Positions 32,522 to 41,755 of a stretch of 56,501 nt of DNA are shown here, in pieces. The notes beneath the pieces were generated by a model. The model worked only from the letters and a program-made list of their open reading frames with translations. It was not told the origin of the DNA and searched no databases. The first letter of the stretch is position 1, and each line of letters starts with the position of its first letter. The DNA comes from REEB85 sp018971455 (GTDB lineage Bacteria > Pseudomonadota > Alphaproteobacteria > Acetobacterales > Acetobacteraceae), in the NCBI GenBank assembly GCA_028871195.1, contig JAGWNT010000011.1, positions 1 through 56,501 of the forward strand, given 5' to 3'. A program made the translations under genes and the position numbers.

Positions 32522-32550
32522 TTGACGCGGTGCGGCGCGTCCCCTTATGC
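32522..32550 (+). promoter_or_regulatory. Candidate promoter of the efflux operon
   Basis: TTGACG (32522-32527) and TTATGC (32545-32550) are 17 bp apart, 3 bp after the operator palindrome. A repressor on the operator would block this promoter. The -35 is good and the -10 only moderate. Confidence 0.5.
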
Positions 32551-32608
32551 CAAGCCTGTCGATATCGAGACTGCCGAGCGCGACCCGCTTCGAGATGGGA
32601 TCAGGACG

Positions 32609-33772
32609 ATGAATGCCATAAGCGAGAAACTGGCCTTCCAGACCGCCGCCACGCAGTCGCGGCCCGGCGCGCCCTCGCGCGGGCCCGGTCCGCATCTGGT
32701 CCGCCTGGCGCTGGTGCTGGTGCTGATCCTCGGCGCGGCGCTGGTGATCAATTGGTGGCTGGTCGAGGCGCAGTACATCGAATCGACGGACAATGCCTAC
32801 GTCCAGGGCGACATCGTCGTGCTCGGCCCGCGCATCGAGGGCGACATCACCGCCATTCCGGTGGCCGACAACCAGCACGTGAAGGTCGGCCAGCCGCTCA
32901 TCCTGCTCGACCCGCGCGACGCCACGGCGCGGCTGGCGCAGGCGCGCGGCGCGCAGGCCGAGGCGGCGGCGGCCGCGATGACGGCGCGCCGGCAGGTGAC
33001 GCAGAGCCGCTCGGCCATCGCGCAGGCCGGGGCGATGCTCGCCCAGGCGCATGCCGACGCGGTGCAGACGCAGGCCGACGCGGCGCGCAGCGGCCAGCTG
33101 GTGCGGGGCGGATGGACCTCGCGCCAGGCCAATGAGCTGGCCGCGACCCAGGCGGCCAAGGCGCAATCCGCCGTGGCCGCCGCCGAGGCGGCCGAAGCCG
33201 CGGCCAGGCAGGCCGAGGCGGTGGCCGAGGCGCAGGTCATGCAGGCGGACGCCAAGCTCGAAAGCGCCACCGCGGCGGTCACCCTGGCCTCCAACAGCCT
33301 CGCCGACACGGTGATCCGCGCCCCGATCGACGGCATCGTCGGCAATCGCGCCGCCCAGCTCGGCCAGCACGTGCAGCCCGGCCAGCAGCTTATCTCGGTG
33401 ACGCCGGATGCCGCCCAGCTCTACGTCGTCGCCAATTTCAAGGAGACGCAGCTCGCGCGCATGCATGCCGGCCAGCCGGTCGATCTGATCGCCGACATCG
33501 ACAGCGGCAAGGTGATCCATGGCCGCGTGGACTCTCTCGCGCCGGCGACCGGGGCACTTTTCTCGCTGCTGCCGCCGGAGAACGCCACAGGCAACTTCAC
33601 CAAGGTGGTGCAGCGTGTGCCGGTGAAGGTGGTGCTCGACCCCGGCGAGGCGGCGCGGGCGAAATGGCTGCGCGCCGGCCTGTCGGTGACCAGCGAGGTG
33701 GATACCCGCGCCAAGCCGGAGCCGCGCCTCGGCATCTGGGGCGACGCGATGGCGACGCTGCGCCGCAAGTAG
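32609..33772 (+). CDS. emrA: EmrA/HlyD-family membrane fusion protein
   Basis: A 387-residue periplasmic adaptor. One N-terminal transmembrane helix (about 30-50, LVRLALVLVLILGAALVINWW) is followed by ESTDNAYVQGDIVVLGPRIEG, the biotinyl-lipoyl motif VADNQHVKVGQPLILLDP, a long Ala/Gln-rich coiled-coil hairpin (about 105-235), and the barrel VIRAPIDGIVGNRAAQLGQHV. It links the inner-membrane pump to an outer-membrane channel, which is not encoded here. AGGA precedes ATG 32609. Confidence 0.92.
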   Translation: MNAISEKLAFQTAATQSRPGAPSRGPGPHLVRLALVLVLILGAALVINWWLVEAQYIESTDNAYVQGDIVVLGPRIEGDITAIPVADNQHVKVGQPLILLDPRDATARLAQARGAQAEAAAAAMTARRQVTQSRSAIAQAGAMLAQAHADAVQTQADAARSGQLVRGGWTSRQANELAATQAAKAQSAVAAAEAAEAAARQAEAVAEAQVMQADAKLESATAAVTLASNSLADTVIRAPIDGIVGNRAAQLGQHVQPGQQLISVTPDAAQLYVVANFKETQLARMHAGQPVDLIADIDSGKVIHGRVDSLAPATGALFSLLPPENATGNFTKVVQRVPVKVVLDPGEAARAKWLRAGLSVTSEVDTRAKPEPRLGIWGDAMATLRRK

Positions 33773-33778
33773 GCCGCG

Positions 33779-35347
33779 ATGGCGGGCTCCGCCGTGATGG
33801 GTGAGCGCCGGCTCACCTGGCAGGAATGGGTCGGGTTCATGTCCATGGTGGTGGGCATGTTCATGGCGATCCTCGACATCCAGATCGTCAGCGCCTCGAT
33901 CACCGACATCCAGGCCGGCCTCGCGGCCAGCCCCGACGAGGCGGCCTGGGTGCAGACCAGCTACCTGATCGCCGAGATCGTCATGATCCCGCTTTCGGGC
34001 TGGCTGTCGCGCATGCTCTCGACGCGCGTGCTGTTCGCCGCCAGCGCGCTGGGCTTCGCCGCGTTCTCGCTGCTCTGCGCCACGGCCACCAGCCTCGGCA
34101 CGATGGTGACCTACCGCGCCATGCAGGGCTTCATCGGCGGCGCCATGATCCCCACCGTGTTCGCCACCAGCTTCCTGATGTTCCCGCCCTCCCGGCGCGC
34201 CCAGATGTCGGTGGTGATCGGACTGACGGCGACGCTGGCGCCGACCGTCGGGCCGACGCTGGGCGGCTGGATCACGCAATCCTTCTCCTGGCACTGGCTG
34301 TTCCTGGTCAACGTGCCGGTGGGCGTCGCGGTGGCGGCCGCCGTCTGGCGCTTCATCGACATCGACCGGCCGGAGCCGGGCATGTTCCGCCGTTTCGACT
34401 GGTTCGGCCTCGCGCTCATGGCGATGTTCCTCGGCTCGCTCGAATACGTGCTGGAGGAAGGCACGCGCGACGACTGGTTCGCCGACGCCTCCATCCGCTG
34501 GTTCTCGCTGCTCTGCGCGGCGTCGGCCATCGTGTTCTTCTGGCGCATGCTGGTGCGGCGGGACCCGCTGGTCGAGCTGCGCGCCTTCCGTGACGCCAAT
34601 TTCGCCTTCGGCTGCCTGTTCAGCGCGGTGATCGGCATCGGCCTCTACGGCGCGGTGTTCGTGGTGCCGCTGTTCCTCGCCCGGGTGCGCGGCTTCGACA
34701 GCCTGGAGATCGGCAACACCATGCTGGTCACCGGGCTGTTCATGTTCCTCTCGGCGCCGGTGGCCGGCACGCTCTCCAAATACGTCGATGACCGCTGGAT
34801 GCTGGCCTTCGGGCTCGCCTTGTTCGGCGGCTCGGTCTGGTGGCTCGCGCACCTGACCAGCCAGTCCTCGATGTGGGACATGATGGCGCCGCAGGCGGCG
34901 CGCGGCTTCGCCATGATGTTCCTGTTCATTCCGGTCAACCAGCTCGCCCTCGGCACGCTGCCGGCGGACAAGCTGAAGAACGCCTCCGGCCTGTACAACC
35001 TGATGCGCAATCTCGGCGGCGCCGTCGGTCTGGCGGTGATCGGCACCATCGCCACCACGCGCACCGCCATCCATGCCCAGCACCTCGCCGAGCAGGTCAA
35101 CTGGTCGCGGCCCAACGTACTCAAATCCATCTACAACCTGACCCAGGCGTTCAAGCCGATCGAGCATGGTTCCGCACAGCTGGCGGCGATCAAGCAGATC
35201 GGCATGATGGTCCAGCGCGAGGCGATGACGCTGGCCTACAACGACGTGCTGATGCTGATGGCGCTGTGCTTCCTGGTCAGCGTGCCGCTGACCCTGCTGC
35301 TCGCCAAGCCGAAGCCCGGCGGCGGCGGGGGCGGCGGCCTGCATTGA
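33779..35347 (+). CDS. emrB: EmrB-type MFS multidrug transporter (DHA2, 14 helices)
   Basis: A 522-residue inner-membrane drug:proton antiporter. It starts RRLTWQEWVGFMSMVVGMF; VQTSYLIAEIVMIPLSGWL and motif A-like WLSRMLSTRVLF follow, then motif C region GPTLGGWITQSFSWHWLFLVNVPVG, diagnostic of DHA2 antiporters. About 14 hydrophobic spans are visible, with a Gly-rich cytoplasmic end (KPGGGGGGGLH). It lies 6 bp after emrA and under the same TetR control. Toxic organic compounds are the likely substrates. Confidence 0.93.
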   Translation: MAGSAVMGERRLTWQEWVGFMSMVVGMFMAILDIQIVSASITDIQAGLAASPDEAAWVQTSYLIAEIVMIPLSGWLSRMLSTRVLFAASALGFAAFSLLCATATSLGTMVTYRAMQGFIGGAMIPTVFATSFLMFPPSRRAQMSVVIGLTATLAPTVGPTLGGWITQSFSWHWLFLVNVPVGVAVAAAVWRFIDIDRPEPGMFRRFDWFGLALMAMFLGSLEYVLEEGTRDDWFADASIRWFSLLCAASAIVFFWRMLVRRDPLVELRAFRDANFAFGCLFSAVIGIGLYGAVFVVPLFLARVRGFDSLEIGNTMLVTGLFMFLSAPVAGTLSKYVDDRWMLAFGLALFGGSVWWLAHLTSQSSMWDMMAPQAARGFAMMFLFIPVNQLALGTLPADKLKNASGLYNLMRNLGGAVGLAVIGTIATTRTAIHAQHLAEQVNWSRPNVLKSIYNLTQAFKPIEHGSAQLAAIKQIGMMVQREAMTLAYNDVLMLMALCFLVSVPLTLLLAKPKPGGGGGGGLH

Positions 35348-35394
35348 GCCGTGCGCCGTCCCGTGACACCTTGCCGGGGGACGGGAGGGCCGCG

Positions 35395-36858
35395 ATGAGC
35401 ACGCAAGACCCCAAGACGGAACCGCAGGGCGGGCGGCTGGTGTTCCAGCAGCCGATCTTCGGCGCGGACGAGGTGCGCCGCCGCCGGCAGCGCCCGAGCG
35501 AGACGGTGATCGAACCGGCACAGCCGCGCCGCCTGTTCCGCCGCTGCGACGTGCTGGTGGTGGGCGGCGGCCCGGCCGGCACCGCGGCGGCGATCGCGGC
35601 CGCGCGGCTCGGCGCGGAGGTGGTGCTGCTGGAGCGCTACAACCATCTGGGCGGCCTCTCCACCGGCGGGCTGGTGATCTGGATCGACCGCATGACCGAT
35701 TGGAGCGGCCGCAGGATCATCCGCGGCATCGCCGAGGAATTGCTCGACCGGCTGCCGGGGGAGGCCATTGCCGGCCCGCCGGCCGCGCTGTGGGGCGACC
35801 GCGACGCCGCCCGCGTCGCCCATTGGAAGGAGCGCACGGCGGCCTTCCACGGCGTCGTGACCCACTCGCCCACCATCGACCCCGAGCGGCTCAAGCTCGC
35901 CTCGCAGGAGATGGTGCTGGAGGCCGGCGCGCATCTCGTGCTGCACGGCTGGGGGGCGGCGCCGCTGATGGAGGAGGGGCGGGTCGGCGGCGTGTTTTTC
36001 GAGAGCAAGGAGGGCCGCCAGGCGATCCGTGCCGCCGTCACCATCGACTGCACCGGCGATGGCGACATCTTCCACCGCGCCGGTGCGGCCAGCGAGAGCG
36101 ATATCGACCGCACCGACATCCATCACTGCATGAACACCGGCTGGCTGTTCGCCGATGTCGACATGAAGGCCTGGATCGCCTTCCGCCAGCACGACCCGGC
36201 CGGCTTCAGCGCCTTCATGCAGGCCGGGCGCGAGGCGGCGGGCGGATTGTTCGAACGGCCCTTCGTTTCCTGGCGCGACGACATCGCGGTGTTCCTCGGC
36301 CCGCGCATCGCCGGCTACTCGGCGGTCGATGTCGAGGACCAGACGGAGGTGGAAATCCGCAGCCACCGGCTGATGCAGATCCATCTCGATCATTTCCGCG
36401 CGCATGCGCCGGGCTTCTCGCGCGCCTACATGATGCTCTCCGCACCGCAGCTCGGCGTGCGCCACTCGCGCCGTCTGGTCGGCGCCGGGCGGGTGGCGCG
36501 GGCGGATTGGGATGCGGGCGCCGTGCGCGCCGACGAGATCGGCGTCTCCCCCTCGCTGGCGCCGCATATTCCCACCATCTCGGTGCCCTATGGCTGCCTG
36601 GTGCCGGCGCGGCTCGACGGCCTGCTCGCCGCTGGCCGCCACGTCTCCTGCGATCCCAACAGCCACTCCTTCCTGCGCGAAATCCCGCAATGCTGGATGA
36701 CCGGCCACGCCGCCGGGGTGGCGGCGGCGCTGGCGGCCGCGCAGCGCCGCGCGCCGCGCGATGTGCCGATCGCCGAATTGCAGGCGGCACTGCGCGGGCA
36801 GGGGGCCTGTCTTTCGCCCGTGCCGGCACCGGTGCCGGCCGACGCCGTGGTGGCGTAG
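35395..36858 (+). CDS. FAD-dependent oxidoreductase (FAD_oxidored type)
   Basis: A 487-residue flavoprotein. After a ~50-residue N-terminal extension, the FAD dinucleotide motif VLVVGGGPAGTAAAIAAARLGAEVVLLER is followed by HLGGLSTGGLVIW, the pattern of the PF12831 family. The substrate-side segment TIDCTGDGDIFHRAG and the C-terminal LLAAGRHVSCDPNSHSFLREI complete the fold. Family members oxidise or reduce varied small molecules; the substrate is unknown. It lies 47 bp after emrB, behind its own GGGAGGG, and is convergent with the ThDP enzyme. Confidence 0.87.
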   Translation: MSTQDPKTEPQGGRLVFQQPIFGADEVRRRRQRPSETVIEPAQPRRLFRRCDVLVVGGGPAGTAAAIAAARLGAEVVLLERYNHLGGLSTGGLVIWIDRMTDWSGRRIIRGIAEELLDRLPGEAIAGPPAALWGDRDAARVAHWKERTAAFHGVVTHSPTIDPERLKLASQEMVLEAGAHLVLHGWGAAPLMEEGRVGGVFFESKEGRQAIRAAVTIDCTGDGDIFHRAGAASESDIDRTDIHHCMNTGWLFADVDMKAWIAFRQHDPAGFSAFMQAGREAAGGLFERPFVSWRDDIAVFLGPRIAGYSAVDVEDQTEVEIRSHRLMQIHLDHFRAHAPGFSRAYMMLSAPQLGVRHSRRLVGAGRVARADWDAGAVRADEIGVSPSLAPHIPTISVPYGCLVPARLDGLLAAGRHVSCDPNSHSFLREIPQCWMTGHAAGVAAALAAAQRRAPRDVPIAELQAALRGQGACLSPVPAPVPADAVVA

Positions 36859-36865
36859 CGCGCCG

Positions 36866-38578
36866 CTACAGATGCGGCAGCCAGACATCGACCACGGCGG
36901 CGCGGCGTTCCACCCGCACCGCATGCAGGGCCGCATCCAGCGCGGCCTCAAGCTCCTCCGGCCGCTTCACCGTCAGCGCCAGCGCGCCGCCGGCGGCCGC
37001 GGCGATAGCGGCATAGTCGGGCGGCGGGTCGAAGCTCACGCCGATCTCGTTGGCGCGGCTGGCATATCCCGCCGGGTGCACCGCCAGCGTGGAGAGCTTG
37101 GGCGATTTCCAGCCGCGGTTGTTGTAGACGACCTGGAGGAAGGGCGTGTCGTACTGCCGCGCCATCCAGTGCACGCTGGACGGCACGGAGAACATGTAGG
37201 AGCCGTCGCCGCACAGCGCCATCACCGTGCTGTCGGGATGGGCGAGCCTGGCGCCGATCGCCGCGCCGCCATTCCAGCCCAATGAGCCGCCGCCGCTGGT
37301 GAACAGGCTGGCCGGCCGGGTGGACATCATGTGGTCGATGATTGTCTTGTAGTTGGAAATCCCCTCGACGATGGCAATGGTTTTTTCATCCGCCCGGGCG
37401 CGCAGGCACGCCGTGAGGTATTCCGGCGTGATCACCGCGGCATCGGGCTGCTCGGCCGCGTGCAGTGCTGCTCGCCGGGCCGCGTGGCGCGCGCGATGGG
37501 CGGCCTTGCGCGCGCTCGCCGCGGCCGTGTCGATCGCCAGGCCGTCGAGGGCCGCGTTGAGCTGTTCCAGCGCGGTCGCCGCATCGGCGCGGAACATGCT
37601 CTGCGCGCCGATATACCAGAGCGGCATCTGCTGCTTCAGCGGATCGGTGTCGATATGGAAGATCCTCGCATCCGCGCGCGGGCGGCTCACGGTCGGGATC
37701 CACGGCACGTCGCTGTCCAGCACCAGCACCAGATCGGCCTCGGCCAGGGCCGGATTCTGCACCGGCTCGTTCCACTGGCAGCCCAGGTAGAGCGGATCGT
37801 CGGCGGGGAAGTTCACGTAGTTGGGCACCGAATCCAGCACCCCCATGCCGAGCCTTCCGCACAGGCGCACCAGCTGGCGCACCGCCTCCGGCCGGCGGCC
37901 GAGATAGGAGGTCACCACCAGCGGCTGGCGCGCGGCGACGAGGGCCGCGGCGAGGCCGGCGGCGTCCCGCGGCGCCAGGGCCGCGCCGGCGATCGGCGGC
38001 CAGGCGGCGAGATCCATCGCCACCGGCGCCACCTCCTCCTCCAGCACCTCGCGCGCCGCCATCAGGTAGACCGGGCCGCGCGGCTCGGAGCAGGCGAATT
38101 GCAGGGCGCGATGGACCATCTGCTTGATGTTGCGCCCGCTGCGCAGCTCGTTGTCGTAGCGCATGTAGCCGCGCACCAGGCCGCGCTGGTCGAACACGTC
38201 CTGGATCCACTGGATGAACTCGTTGCGGCTGCCACGCAGCTCGCCCTCCTGCGTGTAGGGCGAGGCGCCGGCCAGGATCAGCACCGGCACGCGGCCCTTG
38301 GCGGCGTTGTGCACGGCGCCGGCCAGGGCCTGGGTGCCGCATTCCACATGCACCAGCACGCATTGCGGCTGGCCGCTGGTCTGCGCGTGGCCGTGGGCGG
38401 CCGAAAGGGCCACCATCTCATTGGGGCAGGTGATCAGGCTCGGCACGCGCCGCCCGCTCGCCCGCGCCTCGGCCATCGCCTCGACCAGGCCGGGATGATC
38501 GCTGCCGAGATTGGCGAAGATGAACGACATGCCGGCTTCATCGAGCGCCTCGAGCAGGGCGGTGCTGGCGGTGTACAC
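36866..38578 (-). CDS. Thiamine-diphosphate-dependent enzyme (acetolactate synthase-like)
   Basis: A 570-residue three-domain ThDP enzyme. The N-terminal pyrimidine domain has the activating glutamate region ITCPNEMVALSAAHGHA and HVECGTQALAGAVHNA; the central domain runs about 190-345; the C-terminal pyrophosphate domain has the metal motif LCGDGSYMFS...VVYNN (GDG about 28 residues before NN). Members include acetolactate synthases, benzoylformate decarboxylases and sulfoacetaldehyde acetyltransferases; I cannot choose. GTG 38578 follows GGGAGAG. It is divergent from the livJ-type gene across 131 bp. Confidence 0.88.
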   Translation of the reverse strand: MYTASTALLEALDEAGMSFIFANLGSDHPGLVEAMAEARASGRRVPSLITCPNEMVALSAAHGHAQTSGQPQCVLVHVECGTQALAGAVHNAAKGRVPVLILAGASPYTQEGELRGSRNEFIQWIQDVFDQRGLVRGYMRYDNELRSGRNIKQMVHRALQFACSEPRGPVYLMAAREVLEEEVAPVAMDLAAWPPIAGAALAPRDAAGLAAALVAARQPLVVTSYLGRRPEAVRQLVRLCGRLGMGVLDSVPNYVNFPADDPLYLGCQWNEPVQNPALAEADLVLVLDSDVPWIPTVSRPRADARIFHIDTDPLKQQMPLWYIGAQSMFRADAATALEQLNAALDGLAIDTAAASARKAAHRARHAARRAALHAAEQPDAAVITPEYLTACLRARADEKTIAIVEGISNYKTIIDHMMSTRPASLFTSGGGSLGWNGGAAIGARLAHPDSTVMALCGDGSYMFSVPSSVHWMARQYDTPFLQVVYNNRGWKSPKLSTLAVHPAGYASRANEIGVSFDPPPDYAAIAAAAGGALALTVKRPEELEAALDAALHAVRVERRAAVVDVWLPHL

Positions 38579-38709
38579 GGCCGTCTCTCCCGGAGATTGT
38601 TTGAACTCGGACTATCTCCCGCCCCCGGCGGCGCCGCAAGCCGGCGCGCCCCCTTCCGCGCGAAACTCTTTCATGCCTAAACTATTCGCTGGTGCAGGGA
38701 GACAAAGCG

Positions 38710-39870
38710 ATGATCAAGCATGTGGCAGGGGCGCTCGCCCTCTCGGCGCTGGCGCTGGGCAGCGCCCAGGCCGCGGACCCGACGCTGACGATCGGCGTGA
38801 TGGTGACGCTGTCCGGCCCGCAGGCGCCGCTTGGCGATCAGGTGCGCGACGGCTTCGCGCTCGCCGTGGCACAGGCCGGCGGCAAGCTTGGCGGCCTGCC
38901 CACCAAGGTCGAGGTGATGGACGACGAGCTGAAGCCCGATGTCGCGGTCACCAAGATCCGCAGCTTCGTCCAGTCCACCCATGCGCGCTTCGTCGTCGGC
39001 CCCGTTTTCAGCGTGGTGATGGCCGCGATCGCCCGCCCGGTGACCTCCTCCGGCGCCTTCCTGATCAGCCCCAATGCCGGGCTGTCGACCTTCGCCGGCC
39101 GCGACTGCAACAAGAACATCTTCGTCACCAGCTATCAGAACGACCAGCCGCACTCGGTCTCCGGCCAGTTCGCCACCGACCAGGGCTACAAGCGCGTGTT
39201 CCTCATGGCGCCCAACTACCAAGCCGGGCGCGACGCGCTGAACGGCTTCAAGAGCCGCTTCAAGGGAGATGTGGTGGCCGAGGACTACGTGCCGCTCAAT
39301 CAGATGGACATGCAGTCCGAGATCGCCAAGATCGCCGCCGCCAAGCCCGATGCGGTCTATGTCTTCCTGCCCGGCGGGCTCGGCATCAACTTCGTCAAGC
39401 AGTACCGCCAGGCCGGGCTCGACAGGATTCCGCTGCTCTCCACCTTCACCGTCGATGAAAGCGTGCTGCCCGCCGAGGGCGATGCAGCGGTGGGGTTCTA
39501 CACCGGGGCCGACTGGGCGCCGAACATGGACAACCCGACGAGCAAGGCGTTCGTCGCCGCCTTCGAGGCAAAATATCATTACGTTCCCGGCAGCTACGCG
39601 GCGCAGGCCTATGACACCGCGAACCTGATCGCCAGCGCGGTCCGCGCCGTCGGCGTGTCTGACGAGGGCAAGCTGCGTGCGGCGCTCGAGAAGGCCGATT
39701 TCGCCTCGGTGCGCGGCAGCTTCAAATTCGGCATGAACCATTACCCGATCCAGGATTTCTACCTCGCTCAGGTCGCGAAGCGGCCGGACGGCAAGTACCA
39801 GACCGAGATCCGCAAGAAGGTGTTCACCGCCGCCGTCGATTCCTACGCCGCCGAATGCCACATGAAGTGA
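38710..39870 (+). CDS. livJ: Branched-chain-type ABC transporter substrate-binding protein
   Basis: A 386-residue periplasmic protein with a signal peptide (cleavage after AQA, about residue 21). The mature part starts ADPTLTIGVMVTLSGPQAPLGDQVRDGFALAV, standard for the LivJ-like Peripla_BP_6 family; further signatures are FVVGPVFSVVMAA, APNYQAGRDALNGFK and KPDAVYVFLPGG. It captures a small amide, amino acid or aromatic acid for the LivHMGF genes that follow. GGGAG precedes ATG 38710. Its last five codons are duplicated just downstream. Confidence 0.92.
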   Translation: MIKHVAGALALSALALGSAQAADPTLTIGVMVTLSGPQAPLGDQVRDGFALAVAQAGGKLGGLPTKVEVMDDELKPDVAVTKIRSFVQSTHARFVVGPVFSVVMAAIARPVTSSGAFLISPNAGLSTFAGRDCNKNIFVTSYQNDQPHSVSGQFATDQGYKRVFLMAPNYQAGRDALNGFKSRFKGDVVAEDYVPLNQMDMQSEIAKIAAAKPDAVYVFLPGGLGINFVKQYRQAGLDRIPLLSTFTVDESVLPAEGDAAVGFYTGADWAPNMDNPTSKAFVAAFEAKYHYVPGSYAAQAYDTANLIASAVRAVGVSDEGKLRAALEKADFASVRGSFKFGMNHYPIQDFYLAQVAKRPDGKYQTEIRKKVFTAAVDSYAAECHMK

Positions 39871-39885
39871 ATGCCACATGAAGTG
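39854..39885 (+). repeat. 16-bp tandem duplication across the livJ stop
   Basis: AATGCCACATGAAGTG is present twice back to back (39854-39869, 39870-39885). The first copy encodes the end of the binding protein and most of its stop codon. The second copy is untranslated. Confidence 0.97.
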
Positions 39886-39911
39886 ACGGGGCGGATGGCG
39901 GGGAGGGGGGC

Positions 39912-40826
39912 ATGATCCTCCTTGTCGTGCAGGCGTTGAATGGCGTGCAACTCGGCATGCTGCTGTTCCTCATCGCGGCGGGGCTGACGCTGGTGTTCGG
40001 CGTGATGGATTTCATCAACCTCGCCCACGGCGTTCAGTACATGCTGGGCGCCTATCTCGGCGTGAGCTGCGCCGCGCTGACCGGCAATTTCTGGGTGGGG
40101 CTGGCGCTGGCGACGATCGCCACCGGCGCGATCGGCGTGGCGCTCGAATGGCTGATCTTCCGCCATCTGCAGGAGCGCGGGCATCTCGACCAGGTGCTCG
40201 CCACCTTCGGCGTCATCCTCGCCATGAGCGAGGCGGTGCGCATGATCTGGGGCCCGAACCCGCGCGAGCTGGCCATGCCGGCCCTGCTCTCCGGCTCGTT
40301 CGAACTGATGAGCGGCATGCGCTATCCCGTCTATCGCCTGGTGCTGATGGTTGCCGGCCTCGCGGTGGCGGGGCTGCTGGCGCTCGGCGTCAACCGCACG
40401 CGGGCGGGCATGCTGATCCGCGCCGGCGCCAGCAACCCGGTGATGGTTGCCGCCCTCGGCGTGGATGTCGGCAGGCTGTTCCGCCTGGTTTTCGCCATCG
40501 GCGCCATGCTGGCGGGCTTCGCCGGCGTGCTGGCCGCGCCGCTCGTTTCGGTGGAACCCGGCATGGGCGATAACCTCCTGATCCTCGCCTTCGTGGTCAT
40601 CGTCATCGGCGGCATCGGCTCCATCCGCGGCGCCTTCATCGCGGCATTGCTGGTCGGTCTCGTCGATACGCTGGGCCGCTCGCTGGTCAGCGCGGTCGCG
40701 GCCGGCATGCTGAGCCGCGGGGCCGCGGCCACGCTGGGGCCGGCGCTGGCCTCCATGCTGATCTATCTGGTCATGGCGCTGGTGCTGGCGATCCGTCCCT
40801 CGGGCCTGTTCCCGGCCCGCGCATGA
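39912..40826 (+). CDS. livH: Branched-chain-type ABC transporter permease LivH
   Basis: A 304-residue inner-membrane permease with about eight helices. GLTLVFGVMDFINLAHGVQYMLGAY is the LivH N-terminal signature and IVIGGIGSIRGAFIAALLVGLVDTLG the EAA-like coupling region. It forms the translocation pore with LivM. Its stop overlaps the livM start (ATGA). Confidence 0.94.
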   Translation: MILLVVQALNGVQLGMLLFLIAAGLTLVFGVMDFINLAHGVQYMLGAYLGVSCAALTGNFWVGLALATIATGAIGVALEWLIFRHLQERGHLDQVLATFGVILAMSEAVRMIWGPNPRELAMPALLSGSFELMSGMRYPVYRLVLMVAGLAVAGLLALGVNRTRAGMLIRAGASNPVMVAALGVDVGRLFRLVFAIGAMLAGFAGVLAAPLVSVEPGMGDNLLILAFVVIVIGGIGSIRGAFIAALLVGLVDTLGRSLVSAVAAGMLSRGAAATLGPALASMLIYLVMALVLAIRPSGLFPARA

Positions 40827-41755
40827 GGCGCGAGACTCTGGTGCCGGCGGCGATCTTCGCCGCCCTCGCGGCGGTGCCGCTGCTCGCCGCCGCCGGCCTG
40901 CCAGTGGGTGGGGCGCTGCCGCTGCTGCTCGGCCGCATGATGGTCTTCGCGCTGGCGGCGATGAGCCTCGATCTCATTCTCGGCATTGGCGGACTGGTCA
41001 GCTTCGGGCACGCGGCGCCGATCGTCATCGGCGCCTATGCGGTGGCGATCTGCGATGCGGCGGGCATCCACGAGCTGCTGGTGATCGTGCCGGCGGCCTG
41101 TGCCGCGGCGGCGCTGTTCGCCGGGCTGACCGGCGCCGTGGCGCTGCGCACGCGCGGCGTGAACTTCATCATGATCACCCTGGCCTTTGCCCAGATGGTC
41201 TATTTCGGCGCCGCGTCGCTCGCCGATTTCGGCGGCGATGACGGCTATTCGCTCGGCCATGCCAGCCGCCTGCTCGGCCTGCGCGTGATGAGCGACCGGT
41301 TCTTCTATGTCACCGCCCTGGTGACGCTGTTCGGCGCCTGGCTGCTGCTGCGCGCCATCGCCGCCTCGCGCTTCGGCCGCGTGCTCGCGGCCCTGCGCCA
41401 GAACCGCCAGCGCGTGCAGGCGCTGGGCTTTGATGCCTTCCGCGTCGAACTCGTCGCCATGGTGATCGCCGCCATGCTCGCCGCCGCCGCGGGCGTGCTG
41501 CTTGCCAACCAGGCGCAATTCGTCTCGCCCGCCTATGGCACCTGGCAGCGCTCGGCCGATCTCATCGTCATGGTCATTCTCGGCGGGCGCGGGCGGCTGC
41601 ACGGCGCGATGCGGGGGGCGGCGCTGGTGATCGGCGCCGAGGAGTGGCTGGGCAGCCTGACCGACCATTGGCCGCTGATCTTCGGCCCGGCCCTGGTGCT
41701 CTCGGTGCTGTTCCTGCGCGACGGGCTGGCCGGGGCGGGCGGCGCGCGTGGCTGA
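40823..41755 (+). CDS. livM: Branched-chain-type ABC transporter permease LivM
   Basis: A 310-residue inner-membrane permease. AMSLDLILGIGGLVSFGHAAPIVIGAY and GVNFIMITLAFAQMVYFGA are typical LivM; VMVILGGRGRLHGAMRGAALV is the coupling region. It overlaps livH by 4 bp and livG by 8 bp, so the four transporter genes are translationally coupled. Confidence 0.94.
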   Translation: MRRETLVPAAIFAALAAVPLLAAAGLPVGGALPLLLGRMMVFALAAMSLDLILGIGGLVSFGHAAPIVIGAYAVAICDAAGIHELLVIVPAACAAAALFAGLTGAVALRTRGVNFIMITLAFAQMVYFGAASLADFGGDDGYSLGHASRLLGLRVMSDRFFYVTALVTLFGAWLLLRAIAASRFGRVLAALRQNRQRVQALGFDAFRVELVAMVIAAMLAAAAGVLLANQAQFVSPAYGTWQRSADLIVMVILGGRGRLHGAMRGAALVIGAEEWLGSLTDHWPLIFGPALVLSVLFLRDGLAGAGGARG

